IMG/VR virus record: IMGVR_UViG_3300022859_000019
Span: 1-23,976 of that record
Direction: 5' to 3' (one strand)
From: a virus
DNA: 23,976 bases
Part shown: positions 1 through 5,870 of the stretch, one piece after another
Numbering within the stretch: the first letter of the stretch is position 1
Layout: each line of letters opens with the position of its first letter
Program-made: the position numbers and the translations under genes
Notes under the pieces: generated by a model
What the model was told of the DNA's origin: nothing
Databases searched by the model: none
What the model saw: only the letters and a program-made list of their open reading frames with translations

Positions 1-1
1 T

Positions 2-148
2 GGGACCACTGAGGGCGTCGCCGAGCTGGCGAGCAAAGGCCCAAACGCCGACTCGAAAATCGGGTGCGCTGCCGATATCGAGGCAATCCACGACATCACC
101 GCCGTATGGGCTGTGACGGAAAAGGCGGAGGCCGCATGGACCTCCTGA
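2..148 (+). CDS. C-terminal end of an unknown protein, cut by the window edge
   Basis: An open frame enters from the left edge and ends in TGA after 48 codons. The visible residues start GTTEGVAELASKGPNADS and end [12 protein letters not shown], a mixed composition typical of real coding. The last codons overlap the start of the next gene at 136, and an AAGGCGGAG stretch inside this gene serves as that gene's ribosome binding site, matching the overlapping style of the downstream block. I do not recognise the family. The N-terminus is missing. Confidence 0.6.
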   Translation, partial: GTTEGVAELASKGPNADSKIGCAADIEAIHDITAVWAVTEKAEAAWTS

Positions 149-660
149 CGCACATCACCAGAGACGATGTCGTGCGCAGTGGAGCCTGCCGCGATGGCGT
201 TGACGATTGGGCTGATAGGCACGCCCCGGGCCTGACGTTGATATCCGTATCAGATGCGCTTAACGAGTGCGCAAACGATCACGAGCGCGAATACATAAGC
301 GATGCAGCTGGGCGCTCCGGGTCCGGCTCCGGGTCCGGGCCCGGGTCCACGGACGGGGGCGGGTTCGGGGTCGGGTTCGGGTCCGGGTTCAGGTTCGGGG
401 AAGGGGATGGATTCGGGTACGGGTCCGGGGAAGGGGATGGGTTCAGGTTCGGGGAAGGGGATGGATTCGGGTACGGGTACGGCGAAGGGTTCGGGCCCGG
501 GTTCGGGTCCGGGTACGGGGATGAGTTCGGGTACGGGGATGGGGATGGGTTCGGGTACGGGTATGGGTACGGGGCCAGGTACGGGTACGGGGGCGGCGGG
601 TCCGGGTACGGGGCCGGGTCCGGGTCCGGGTCCGGGTCCGGGTCCGGGTCCGGGTCATGA
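136..660 (+). CDS. Phage hypothetical protein with long Gly-Ser/Tyr/Phe/Asp repeat tail
   Basis: The protein has 174 residues. I chose ATG 136 over the upstream in-frame start at 64 because AAGGCGGAG lies just before it. Residues 1-60 form a normal-looking head, starting [20 protein letters not shown]. The short segment [15 protein letters not shown] resembles the start of small unknown phage proteins I recall having Gly-rich tails. From about residue 61 to the end the protein alternates Gly with Ser, Tyr, Phe, Asp, Glu or Pro and is probably disordered. It ends in an ATGA overlap with the next gene, which supports this frame over the other open frames of the repeat. Function unknown; a surface or assembly role would be a guess. 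Confidence 0.75.
   Translation: MDLLTHITRDDVVRSGACRDGVDDWADRHAPGLTLISVSDALNECANDHEREYISDAAGRSGSGSGSGPGSTDGGGFGVGFGSGFRFGEGDGFGYGSGEGDGFRFGEGDGFGYGYGEGFGPGFGSGYGDEFGYGDGDGFGYGYGYGARYGYGGGGSGYGAGSGSGSGSGSGSGS
313..657 (+). repeat. Degenerate hexanucleotide repeat tract (GGGTCC / GGGTAC / GGGGAT)
   Basis: About 345 bp consist of tandem six-base units of type GGG-TNN, most often GGGTCC, GGGTAC, GGGTTC and GGGGAT, with a nearly pure run of GGGTCC at the 3' end. Because the unit is two codons long, its length can change by slippage without breaking the frame. It lies inside the gene at 136-660 and encodes that protein's Gly-rich tail. The tract keeps several frames on both strands open, producing false ORFs. 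Confidence 0.85.
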
Positions 661-983
661 CCACCGCCCACCTAGAACTCGACCACGGCCACGACGCAGC
701 CGCAGAGGCTCACGACGCAGCGATGGACTTTGTGTGGGCACGCGATGAGGCTGCCGAGGATGAGCTGGCCCGGCTAGTCCGCCGCACTGACTCACTCGGC
801 CTAGCTGTCGCTATCGGGGGTCACGAGGACGACCTGCTCAACGCCGTGCTGGATTCGTTCGACGAGATCGGTGACTCGATCCCGTATCAGGGCGGCAGCG
901 TCGGTGACCAGTGGATACGGATTCTGCAGACCACGGTGGTCGAGTGCATCGCAAAGAGGATGGATCAGGAGCACGAGCTATGA
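657..983 (+). CDS. Hypothetical acidic phage protein
   Basis: The product has 108 residues, is rich in Asp, Glu, Ala and His, and looks mostly helical. ATG 657 overlaps the stop of the Gly-rich gene (ATGA), so translation is probably coupled. The C-terminal half contains DEIGDSIPYQGGSVGDQW and ends in EHEL. No transmembrane or signal segment is visible. Family not recognised. Confidence 0.75.
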   Translation: MTTAHLELDHGHDAAAEAHDAAMDFVWARDEAAEDELARLVRRTDSLGLAVAIGGHEDDLLNAVLDSFDEIGDSIPYQGGSVGDQWIRILQTTVVECIAKRMDQEHEL

Positions 984-1192
984 GCAAGGCAATCACAGAC
1001 AGCGCGGAAATATACGAGACGTTCAGGCAGGACCAGAAATCCGATGACGACGCCCGCCGAGGGTTTTGGATCGACCACGTGAGCGGGCCTCGGTGGCGCG
1101 TCATGCGCGGCGACCAGGTCGCATCCAGGGATTTCGAGACGCTGACCGAGGCCGTGATGGCGCAGACACGGATAGAGGAGCTGCTGGCATGA
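980..1192 (+). CDS. Small hypothetical phage protein (70 aa)
   Basis: ATG 980 overlaps the preceding TGA (ATGA). This start is preferred over the longer in-frame ORF from 911, which would run deep into the upstream gene. The sequence starts MSKAITDSAEIYETFRQD and has a segment GFWIDHVSGPRWRVMRGDQV that looks like a small beta-rich fold, then a helical end. Function unknown. Confidence 0.7.
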   Translation: MSKAITDSAEIYETFRQDQKSDDDARRGFWIDHVSGPRWRVMRGDQVASRDFETLTEAVMAQTRIEELLA

Positions 1193-1386
1193 CCTGGGAG
1201 CAGCACTACCGCGAGCTGGCAGGATGGCGGTGCGACGACTACTGGCGGACGGACGCTGCGTTCATCGGGTCGATGCAGCGGCTATACCCCAAGTCGTTCC
1301 GAACGATGCGCCTTGCATCCATCGTGGACAACGCCCTGATCTTGCTCGTCTACGAGTCGTTAGCTGATGTGGAGGCATCGCTATGA
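1189..1386 (+). CDS. Small hypothetical phage protein (65 aa)
   Basis: ATG 1189 overlaps the previous stop (ATGA), with GAGGAG about eight bases upstream. The protein starts MTWEQHYRELAGWRCDDYW, is rich in Trp and Tyr, and has a hydrophobic stretch VDNALILLVYESL near the end, too short and polar-flanked to be a confident membrane helix. Family not recognised. Confidence 0.7.
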   Translation: MTWEQHYRELAGWRCDDYWRTDAAFIGSMQRLYPKSFRTMRLASIVDNALILLVYESLADVEASL

Positions 1387-1544
1387 CCCACACCGGCCCC
1401 AACCTCACCCACGCCATGCGGCGCGAGTGGAATCGCAAGCTGGTCGAGCGGAGGGCGCGGAGAGCCATCGCGGCCATCCGGTCATCGGCCCCGCAGCCCT
1501 CACTGCTGCGCCTGGTCACTACTGATGGGCCGGATGCGGCCTAG
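1383..1544 (+). CDS. Small basic hypothetical protein (53 aa)
   Basis: ATG 1383 overlaps the previous TGA. The 53-residue product starts MTHTGPNLTHAMRREWNRKL and is strongly Arg-rich in its middle (WNRKLVERRARRAIAAIR), suggesting a nucleic-acid-binding helix, though that is inference from charge only. It is followed by a 21-bp gap before the next gene. Confidence 0.65.
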   Translation: MTHTGPNLTHAMRREWNRKLVERRARRAIAAIRSSAPQPSLLRLVTTDGPDAA

Positions 1545-1565
1545 ACAAACAACGGAGATAGACCC

Positions 1566-1724
1566 ATGGCAGTTGCAAAGATGAGCGAGCGCGCACGTGC
1601 CGCAGTGCGCGATGCGGTTGTGCTCGGGCTCTGCTCCGTCACGACCGTAGACCGGCTCGCAGTCGAAAGGCTCGTCTCGGCCATCGACGCCGGCAAAATC
1701 CCGAACGTCTCGATCAACTATTGA
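1566..1724 (+). CDS. Small hypothetical protein upstream of the recombination genes (52 aa)
   Basis: ATG 1566 is preceded by GGAG at 1554-1557. The protein starts MAVAKMSERARAAVRDAVVL and ends GKIPNVSINY; it is predicted to be largely helical. Its stop region contains GAGG, which serves as the binding site for the ERF gene 12 bp downstream. It probably belongs to the same operon. Function unknown. Confidence 0.65.
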   Translation: MAVAKMSERARAAVRDAVVLGLCSVTTVDRLAVERLVSAIDAGKIPNVSINY

Positions 1725-1735
1725 GGACGACAGTC

Positions 1736-2500
1736 ATGAGCATGGAGCAATCAGATGGCGGCGTGATCATGCCGGAGGCGCGGCAGGCGCGGATGCCTGC
1801 TCAGTTACAAGCGACCGACCTGGTAACGGCTATTGCCAGCGCGGCATCCAATCCCGCAATGGACGTCGAGAAGATGGAGCGCCTGATGGCGATGCACGAG
1901 CGGATGACGGATCAGCACGCGCAACAGGTCTACCAATCCGCGCTGTCACGAATGCAGCCAGACCTGCCCGTGGTCAAGCATCGGGGCGACGCCAATAAGC
2001 GTTACACCTACGCGCTCTGGGAGGACATTCACCGGGCGATCACGCCAGTGATGAGCCGCTACGGGTTTTCGATCTTCTTCAAGGTTGACACCGCCGACGC
2101 CGTGCGCGTCGAGGCAACGCTCGCCCACGAGGACGGCCACCGCGAATCGACAAGCATCACGCTGCCCGCAGATGCCAGCGGCAACAAGAACGCAGTGCAG
2201 GCGGTCGCGTCATCTATCGCCTACGGCAAGCGTTACACGGCTGGCGCCCTCCTTAACTTTGCGACGACCGGCGAGGATGACGACGCACAAGCCGCCGTCG
2301 AGCCTGTCGAGCCCACCATCACCGCCGAACAAGCCAGCGAGATACGCGATCGGGTCAACGGACTTGAGATACCTGAGTCAAAGATTCTTGAACTGCTCGG
2401 GCGCGCAAGAAATCGGGAGCCGTACGCGAGCCTGGCAGAAGTGCCCGCCGGGCTGTTCAAGGCCGCGAGCAACTGGCTTGCCGCGAAGGAGGCCGCGTGA
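1736..2500 (+). CDS. erf: ERF-family single-strand DNA annealing recombinase
   Basis: This is a 254-residue protein of the ERF superfamily, which anneals complementary single strands during phage recombination and genome circularisation. The core runs from about residue 60 to 185. It includes DLPVVKHRGDANKRYTYALW and the family signature AVQAVASSIAYGKRYTAGAL followed by LNFATTGEDDDAQ (about 153-185). The C-terminal region after residue 190 is more variable, as usual in the family. ATG 1736 is chosen over the in-frame TTG at 1721 because GAGG at 1723-1726 gives a good spacing. The exonuclease gene follows with a one-base TGATG overlap, forming an annealase and exonuclease pair like Red beta/exo. 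Confidence 0.93.
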   Translation: MSMEQSDGGVIMPEARQARMPAQLQATDLVTAIASAASNPAMDVEKMERLMAMHERMTDQHAQQVYQSALSRMQPDLPVVKHRGDANKRYTYALWEDIHRAITPVMSRYGFSIFFKVDTADAVRVEATLAHEDGHRESTSITLPADASGNKNAVQAVASSIAYGKRYTAGALLNFATTGEDDDAQAAVEPVEPTITAEQASEIRDRVNGLEIPESKILELLGRARNREPYASLAEVPAGLFKAASNWLAAKEAA

Positions 2501-3189
2501 TGGATCAGGGCTCCCCAGAATGGTTCGAGGCGCGTTTAGGCAAGATCACTGCTTCGCGAATTGGCGACGTGATGGCTAAGGGGCGCTCCGGCGCTCCGTC
2601 CGCAACCCGCGCCAAATACTTGGCGCAGGTCTTGCTCGAACGCCTGACGGGCGACGCGGCGCTGTCTTTCCGGTCTGCAGCGATGCAGTGGGGCAATGAG
2701 CAGGAGGACGCTGCGCGCGCTGCCTACGAGCTGCGCACCGGGAACGACGTGATCACGACCGGGTTCGCGGTACACCCGGAGATTCAAGGCGCCGGCGCCT
2801 CCGCAGATGCGCTCGTTAACGATGACGGCTTGCTCGAGATCAAGTGCCCTGAGTCGCACACGCACCTGGACACGCTCACGGGAGCGCCTATTGATAGACG
2901 GTACGTCCTGCAGATGCAGTGGCAGATGGACTGCGAGCAGCGCGACTGGTGCGACTTCGCGTCATTTAACCCCCGCTTCCCGCCTGGGCTGCAGTTGCAT
3001 GTCCGCCGCGTTGATCGTGACGAGGCGCTGATCGCAGAGATCCGCGAGGCGGTATGGACTGGTCTTGCCGAGATCACGAAGCGCCAGAAAGAACTGCTCG
3101 CGCTGATGGAGGACGCCATCCCCGGCCTAGACGACATGGGAGAGGGCGTGCAGGCCGTGTATCCAGATGGGTGCCGGCCCGGTGATTGA
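2500..3189 (+). CDS. YqaJ-family (lambda exonuclease-like) recombinase nuclease
   Basis: This 229-residue protein matches the YqaJ alkaline exonuclease family, which resects double-stranded ends to give 3' overhangs for the annealing protein. Visible features are the N-terminal QGSPEWFEARLGKITASR (3-20), an acidic helix WGNEQEDAARAAYE with E67/E69, D103 in GASADALV, the E113-x-K115 pair in LLEIKCP, and Gln138/Gln140 in VLQMQWQ. Together these form the expected metal site. AAGGAGG at 2486-2492 sits seven bases before ATG 2500; GTG 2497 is an alternative. The last eight codons lie inside the 85-bp direct repeat, so this 3' end exists twice in the window. Confidence 0.93.
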   Translation: MDQGSPEWFEARLGKITASRIGDVMAKGRSGAPSATRAKYLAQVLLERLTGDAALSFRSAAMQWGNEQEDAARAAYELRTGNDVITTGFAVHPEIQGAGASADALVNDDGLLEIKCPESHTHLDTLTGAPIDRRYVLQMQWQMDCEQRDWCDFASFNPRFPPGLQLHVRRVDRDEALIAEIREAVWTGLAEITKRQKELLALMEDAIPGLDDMGEGVQAVYPDGCRPGD

Positions 3190-3251
3190 CAGAACAGGAG
3201 GGTCCGCCGTGGCCAGTGAGATCGAGACGACCACCAGCGCCGAGAGCCCGC
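3167..3251 (+). repeat. 85-bp perfect direct repeat, copy 1
   Basis: The segment starting ATGGGTGCCGGCCCGGTGAT and ending CGAGAGCCCGC recurs without mismatch at 4246-4330. Copy 1 holds the last codons and stop of the exonuclease gene, a strong binding site AGGAGGG (3196-3202) and a GTG start (3209). It thus spans a gene junction. The flanks on both sides differ from those of copy 2. Confidence 0.97.
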
Positions 3252-3311
3252 GGCACCCGCCTCTGGTCCATCACCCAGAACGAGTATGCGAAGGGAAAGG
3301 TAGAATGCTGA
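3186..3311 (+). CDS. Possible 41-aa protein or remnant of a truncated gene
   Basis: TTG 3186 overlaps the exonuclease stop (TTGA) and opens a 41-codon frame starting MTEQEGPPWPVRSRRPPAPR and ending LWSITQNEYAKGKVEC. Its stop overlaps ATG 3311 of the next gene (TGATG), matching the block's style. The last 18 residues, outside the repeat, look like genuine protein, while the first part is repeat sequence read in another frame. A plausible reading is that the 3' end of an older gene was cut by the recombination that made the repeat. Weak as a functional gene. Confidence 0.35.
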   Translation: MTEQEGPPWPVRSRRPPAPRARGTRLWSITQNEYAKGKVEC

Positions 3312-3664
3312 TGGAAACGCGTCCATTCGACCGTGCCGAGTTCGAAATTCCGCCCGAGGCAAGGGGGTTTCGGGTGTTCGAATTCATGGACCACGTCGGG
3401 CTAGAGAACACCGTCTACTGCACCGCTCTCTGCGACGATCTCCCCGGGTTGCTTCTCGACCTTGAGCAACGGCAAGCCGTTGGCCTTGGGATCGACACTT
3501 GCGCAGCACTATGCGAGCCGATGCCCGGCATGAAATCAGACGGCCCGCATTTCGACGGCTGGCCGCTGAATCGCGGGGGCATCGATTACTTGGTAGAGCG
3601 GTTCGGGCTGCGGGTCTACTGGAACGACGAAATCGCTCTCAGGGTGAGCGAGGCCCGGCGATGA
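3311..3664 (+). CDS. Hypothetical phage protein (117 aa)
   Basis: The protein starts METRPFDRAEFEIPPEARGF and contains a Cys-bearing middle (VYCTALCDDLPGLL, then DTCAALCEPMPG) and the end WNDEIALRVSEARR. ATG 3311 is chosen because it overlaps the upstream TGA and AAAGG lies upstream. ATG 3305 and GTG 3209 are in the same frame. GTG 3209 has the strong AGGAGGG site of the repeat and would add a MASEIETTTSAESP leader that copy 2 also encodes. The frame is certain, the start is not. Family not recognised. Confidence 0.65.
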   Translation: METRPFDRAEFEIPPEARGFRVFEFMDHVGLENTVYCTALCDDLPGLLLDLEQRQAVGLGIDTCAALCEPMPGMKSDGPHFDGWPLNRGGIDYLVERFGLRVYWNDEIALRVSEARR

Positions 3665-3782
3665 GCCACCGCAATCACGGCGCTGCCTGGATGATCTCGA
3701 AAACGAGGGTCTGATCGTGCGGAACATCTCGCGCCTTGCGAATGGCGGGAACGATGGGCTGATCGTGCGGGTGACGATGTGA
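3661..3782 (+). pseudogene. Small gene apparently broken by a one-base frameshift
   Basis: ATG 3661 overlaps the previous stop (ATGA) but its own frame ends after 17 codons (MSHRNHGAAWMISKTRV). The neighbouring frame reads a protein-like sequence from about 3660, PQSRRCLDDLENEGLIVRNI followed by SRLANGGNDGLIVRVTM. Its TGA at 3780-3782 overlaps GTG 3779 of the next gene in the usual GTGA way. One extra base after codon 2 would join MS to that sequence. It may be a real lesion or a sequencing error; initiation at GTG 3717 would give only 21 residues. Confidence 0.4.
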
Positions 3783-4006
3783 CGCCTCCTGAGCGGTGGG
3801 AGTCACGGCCTGAGCCTGCGTCGCCCTGGATAGACGCCCTGCGCGCTGAGATAGCGGATAAGGCGGACACGATTGTGGCCCTGTATGCGCGGATCGAGGG
3901 ACTCAGACTCTGCCTGCACGCTGAGATAGCCACGGTTTCCGACCAAGCCAAGCGGATCGAGGCTCTTGAGGCTGCCCTGCTCACCACACAGGAGTCAGGC
4001 CAGTGA
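3779..4006 (+). CDS. Small coiled-coil hypothetical protein (75 aa)
   Basis: GTG 3779 overlaps the preceding TGA, and the gene ends in a GTGA overlap with the next. The sequence starts MTPPERWESRPEPASPWIDA. From about residue 20 to 70 it is one long heptad-like helix with repeating hydrophobic positions (EIADKADTIVALYARIEGL, then QAKRIEALEAALL), suggesting a coiled coil or dimer. Function unknown. It lies inside the segment bracketed by the 85-bp repeats. Confidence 0.65.
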   Translation: MTPPERWESRPEPASPWIDALRAEIADKADTIVALYARIEGLRLCLHAEIATVSDQAKRIEALEAALLTTQESGQ

Positions 4007-4491
4007 GAACGATGCGAGAACAACACGTTGCGATGCTCCGCAAACGAGCAGCAGACGCGCGCGCCTGCTGGCACGGCATTCTGAAACACCCAGTTGATCC
4101 AGAGGGGCAGGAACTCCTCGACGGCGATGCTATGGGCCTGAGAGCCGATGCCGCGTGGTTCGATGAATTGGCCGATCTGCTATCCCTGCCCGACATACCC
4201 GGCCCCGGTGCTGGGCAACGCAGCCGCGCTTACGCAATGTCGATCATGGGTGCCGGCCCGGTGATTGACAGAACAGGAGGGTCCGCCGTGGCCAGTGAGA
4301 TCGAGACGACCACCAGCGCCGAGAGCCCGCTCGACGGCCTCGAGTTGCAGGAGCTGAGGGAAGAATGCGAGGCGCTGATCGAGAACGTCGATGTGTGGCA
4401 GGAATACGCGCTCGACCCGGGCGCGGCCCGGGTCGTCCTGCGCTTGTTGGATGCGCACGACGCTCGGATCGGTGGGTGCGGCGGTGAGTGA
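4003..4491 (+). CDS. Chimeric ORF fused across the second repeat copy
   Basis: GTG 4003 overlaps the previous stop, with GGAG at 3991-3994. Residues 1-81 (starting MRTMREQHVAMLRKRAADAR) look like one small helical protein. Residues 82-110 are encoded by repeat copy 2, and the rest (LDGLELQELREECEALIENV onward) looks like a second protein. The second protein could start by itself at GTG 4288, which has the repeat-borne AGGAGGG site, giving a 67-residue product. The fusion probably arose when the repeat was created. The C-terminus overlaps the methyltransferase start by eight bases. Confidence 0.55.
   Translation: MRTMREQHVAMLRKRAADARACWHGILKHPVDPEGQELLDGDAMGLRADAAWFDELADLLSLPDIPGPGAGQRSRAYAMSIMGAGPVIDRTGGSAVASEIETTTSAESPLDGLELQELREECEALIENVDVWQEYALDPGAARVVLRLLDAHDARIGGCGGE
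4246..4330 (+). repeat. 85-bp perfect direct repeat, copy 2
   Basis: Identical to 3167-3251, 1079 bp downstream. Here the repeat lies wholly inside an open frame and contributes 29 codons (MGAGPVIDRTGGSAVASEIE onward). It includes a duplicated but out-of-frame piece of the exonuclease 3' end. Recombination between the copies would delete 1079 bp and place the GTG 4288 gene directly after the exonuclease stop. Confidence 0.97.
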
Positions 4492-5488
4492 TCAAACCAG
4501 AGACGGCCGCGCCCGCGTGACCGCCTACTACAACGAATTCGACGCTTACGCTGCCCAATGGCTGCGGAACCTCATCGACGCCGGCCACATCGCGCCCGGC
4601 ATCGTGGATGAACGCAGCATCGTGGAGGTGCAGCCATGCCCCTGCCAACCGTTCAGCGTCGCCGGAGCCCGCGGCGGCGTCGAGGATGAGCGACACCTAT
4701 GGCCTGAGTTTGCGCGGCTCATCGGCCAGTGCCGCCCTGCAAAAATTATTGGAGAGCAGGTTAGTTCAACGCTTGGGCGTGAATGGCTCTCCGGAGTACG
4801 TCTTGACCTGGAGGCGATGGGATATGGCGTCGGGGCCGTCGATATTGGCGCTGCGAGCGTCGGCGCGCCGCACATCAGGCAGAGGCTATGGTGGGTGGCC
4901 GACTCCGAAAGCGACGGACGGGGAAAAGCCGGCAGGGATGAGCCACGCACGGCGGGAGGCGGGAAAGGCGCTCGACAGCTTGCCTCTGGTGGCGTCCGCG
5001 GCGGGCTGGCCGACACCCACAACGCAGGACTCGAGCGGCTCCCGGAGCTCGACAGCGACGAGGAACAATCCAGACTCGAAGCACTGGCCGGGCGTGACCC
5101 TGACGGACGCAGCCCTGTTCGCAGCGAATCTAGCGACACCGGGCGATCCGGTGAGTTCGATGGCGGATCTGACGGCAGCGGGCTGGGCGACACCGTCGGC
5201 GCGAGACTGGAAAGACACGCCGGGGATGGCAACTACAGGGACCAACCCGGACGGATCGACGCGCTCCAGGCTGGATCAGCTTCCGCGACAGGCAGCGATA
5301 GCGGCGACCCCTGGGCAGACGTCCGATGGATCGACTGCGCAGACGGCAAAGCGCGGCGGCTTAAATGTGGAATTGAGCCGCTGGCTCATGGGATACCCGG
5401 CCGAGTGGGCCAGTTGCGCGCCTACGGAAACGCTATCTGTCCTCAAGTCGCGGCGGAAATCCTGATGGCCTGGGGGGTGGAATCATGA
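4484..5488 (+). CDS. C5-cytosine DNA methyltransferase, internally deleted (motif I missing)
   Basis: The 334-residue product fits phage Dcm-type methyltransferases, which move a methyl group from SAM to cytosine C5. Visible parts are an N-terminal TAYYNEFDAYAAQWLRNLI (13-31), the catalytic PCQPFS motif IV (Cys54), GEQV in the motif VI position (90-93), QRLWWVAD as motif VIII (133-140), a low-complexity variable region, and GNAICPQVAAEI as motif X (about 315-326). Between VEVQP and CPCQPFS (junction near 4636) I expect about 40 residues with the SAM-binding FxGxG motif I; they are absent from all frames here. Activity is therefore doubtful. GTG 4484 is used as start; GTG 4517, giving MTAYYNEF, is equally plausible. 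The next gene starts in an ATGA overlap. Confidence 0.85.
   Translation: MSDQTRDGRARVTAYYNEFDAYAAQWLRNLIDAGHIAPGIVDERSIVEVQPCPCQPFSVAGARGGVEDERHLWPEFARLIGQCRPAKIIGEQVSSTLGREWLSGVRLDLEAMGYGVGAVDIGAASVGAPHIRQRLWWVADSESDGRGKAGRDEPRTAGGGKGARQLASGGVRGGLADTHNAGLERLPELDSDEEQSRLEALAGRDPDGRSPVRSESSDTGRSGEFDGGSDGSGLGDTVGARLERHAGDGNYRDQPGRIDALQAGSASATGSDSGDPWADVRWIDCADGKARRLKCGIEPLAHGIPGRVGQLRAYGNAICPQVAAEILMAWGVES
4686..5465 (+). CDS. Overprinted 259-codon ORF with GWPTP repeats inside the methyltransferase gene
   Basis: The +2 frame of the methyltransferase encodes a protein starting MSDTYGLSLRGSSASAALQ. It has YVLTWRRWDMASGP and RASARRTSGRGYGGWPTP, then repeated GWPTP/GWATP units each followed by T/S-x-x-D (AGWPTPTTQDSSGS, AGWATPSARDWKDTPG), and ends near ELSRWLMGYPAEWASCAP. 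From memory, proteins of this exact style are common in phage and metagenome annotations, so either a true overprinted family or a widely propagated shadow ORF is possible. Its GWPTP units are the other reading of the methyltransferase LADT/GDT units. No good binding site precedes ATG 4686. Confidence 0.35.
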   Translation: MSDTYGLSLRGSSASAALQKLLESRLVQRLGVNGSPEYVLTWRRWDMASGPSILALRASARRTSGRGYGGWPTPKATDGEKPAGMSHARREAGKALDSLPLVASAAGWPTPTTQDSSGSRSSTATRNNPDSKHWPGVTLTDAALFAANLATPGDPVSSMADLTAAGWATPSARDWKDTPGMATTGTNPDGSTRSRLDQLPRQAAIAATPGQTSDGSTAQTAKRGGLNVELSRWLMGYPAEWASCAPTETLSVLKSRRKS

Positions 5489-5571
5489 GCCATGAACTAG
5501 TCGAGGGGCAGGCGCTCGCGTGGATCGACGAGCGTGACGATACCCAATCCGTTGTTGTAGTCCGCATCTGA
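5485..5571 (+). CDS. Very small hypothetical protein (28 aa)
   Basis: ATG 5485 overlaps the methyltransferase stop (ATGA), and a purine-rich GGGGGGTGGA lies seven bases upstream. The 28 residues start MSHELVEGQALAWIDERDD and end VVVVRI. The tidy overlap and binding site support translation. Function unknown. Confidence 0.5.
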   Translation: MSHELVEGQALAWIDERDDTQSVVVVRI

Positions 5572-5587
5572 AGAAGGAAACAGCGCC

Positions 5588-5870
5588 GTGAAAAAGGAAT
5601 CAAATCCGCCACCGAACTACAGGAAGCCTCCGCCACCGCCTCCGCCGCCAAGTTGTAGGACCGACCCGCCGCTGCTAGGTGACCCGAGCGGCATCACGGC
5701 GTTTATCGCAACACTGGTCGTGTTCCCGTTGCTCGCGGGCGATCGGGCTGATCTACGGCATCGGCTGGATTGGTGCATGGAGCGAGAGCGCGCGGATATT
5801 CGTTGCCGTTGGGTCGCTGGTTACGGCCGCTGGCGCCGGTGTGCTCAAGAGGCGCGGGCTGCGCCAGTAA
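5588..5870 (+). pseudogene. Pro-rich two-helix membrane protein with a +1 frameshift
   Basis: GTG 5588 follows AAGAAGGA and reads MKKESNPPPNYRKPPPPPPP, then a hydrophobic helix GITAFIATLVVFPLLA. In this frame the following sequence becomes Arg-rich and unlike a protein. In the adjacent frame it continues as AIGLIYGIGWIGAWSESAR and IFVAVGSLVTAAGAGVLKRR, a second membrane segment ending at TAA 5868-5870. Removing one G from the GGG at 5737-5739 joins them into one roughly 93-residue protein. It could be a mutation, a sequencing error or slippage. A holin-like role is possible from topology alone but not supported by context. Confidence 0.5.

Noticed and set aside
313-657. Possible CRISPR-like array
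   Set aside because: The units are six bases with no spacers, and they encode an alternating Gly pattern.
267-748. Other open frames, on both strands, across the hexanucleotide tract (VRVR, GPGS, PDPD and RTRT types)
   Set aside because: They are by-products of the repeat. Only the frame from 136 has a non-repeat head, a binding site and an ATGA link to the next gene.
2085-2579. Plus-strand Ser/Pro/Arg-rich frame overlapping the ERF gene
   Set aside because: Shadow of erf and the exonuclease, with no family features.
3705-3772. Short repeat of CTGATCGTGCGG within the broken small gene
   Set aside because: Two near-copies of about 13 bases encoding GLIVR; likely chance or a minor protein repeat.
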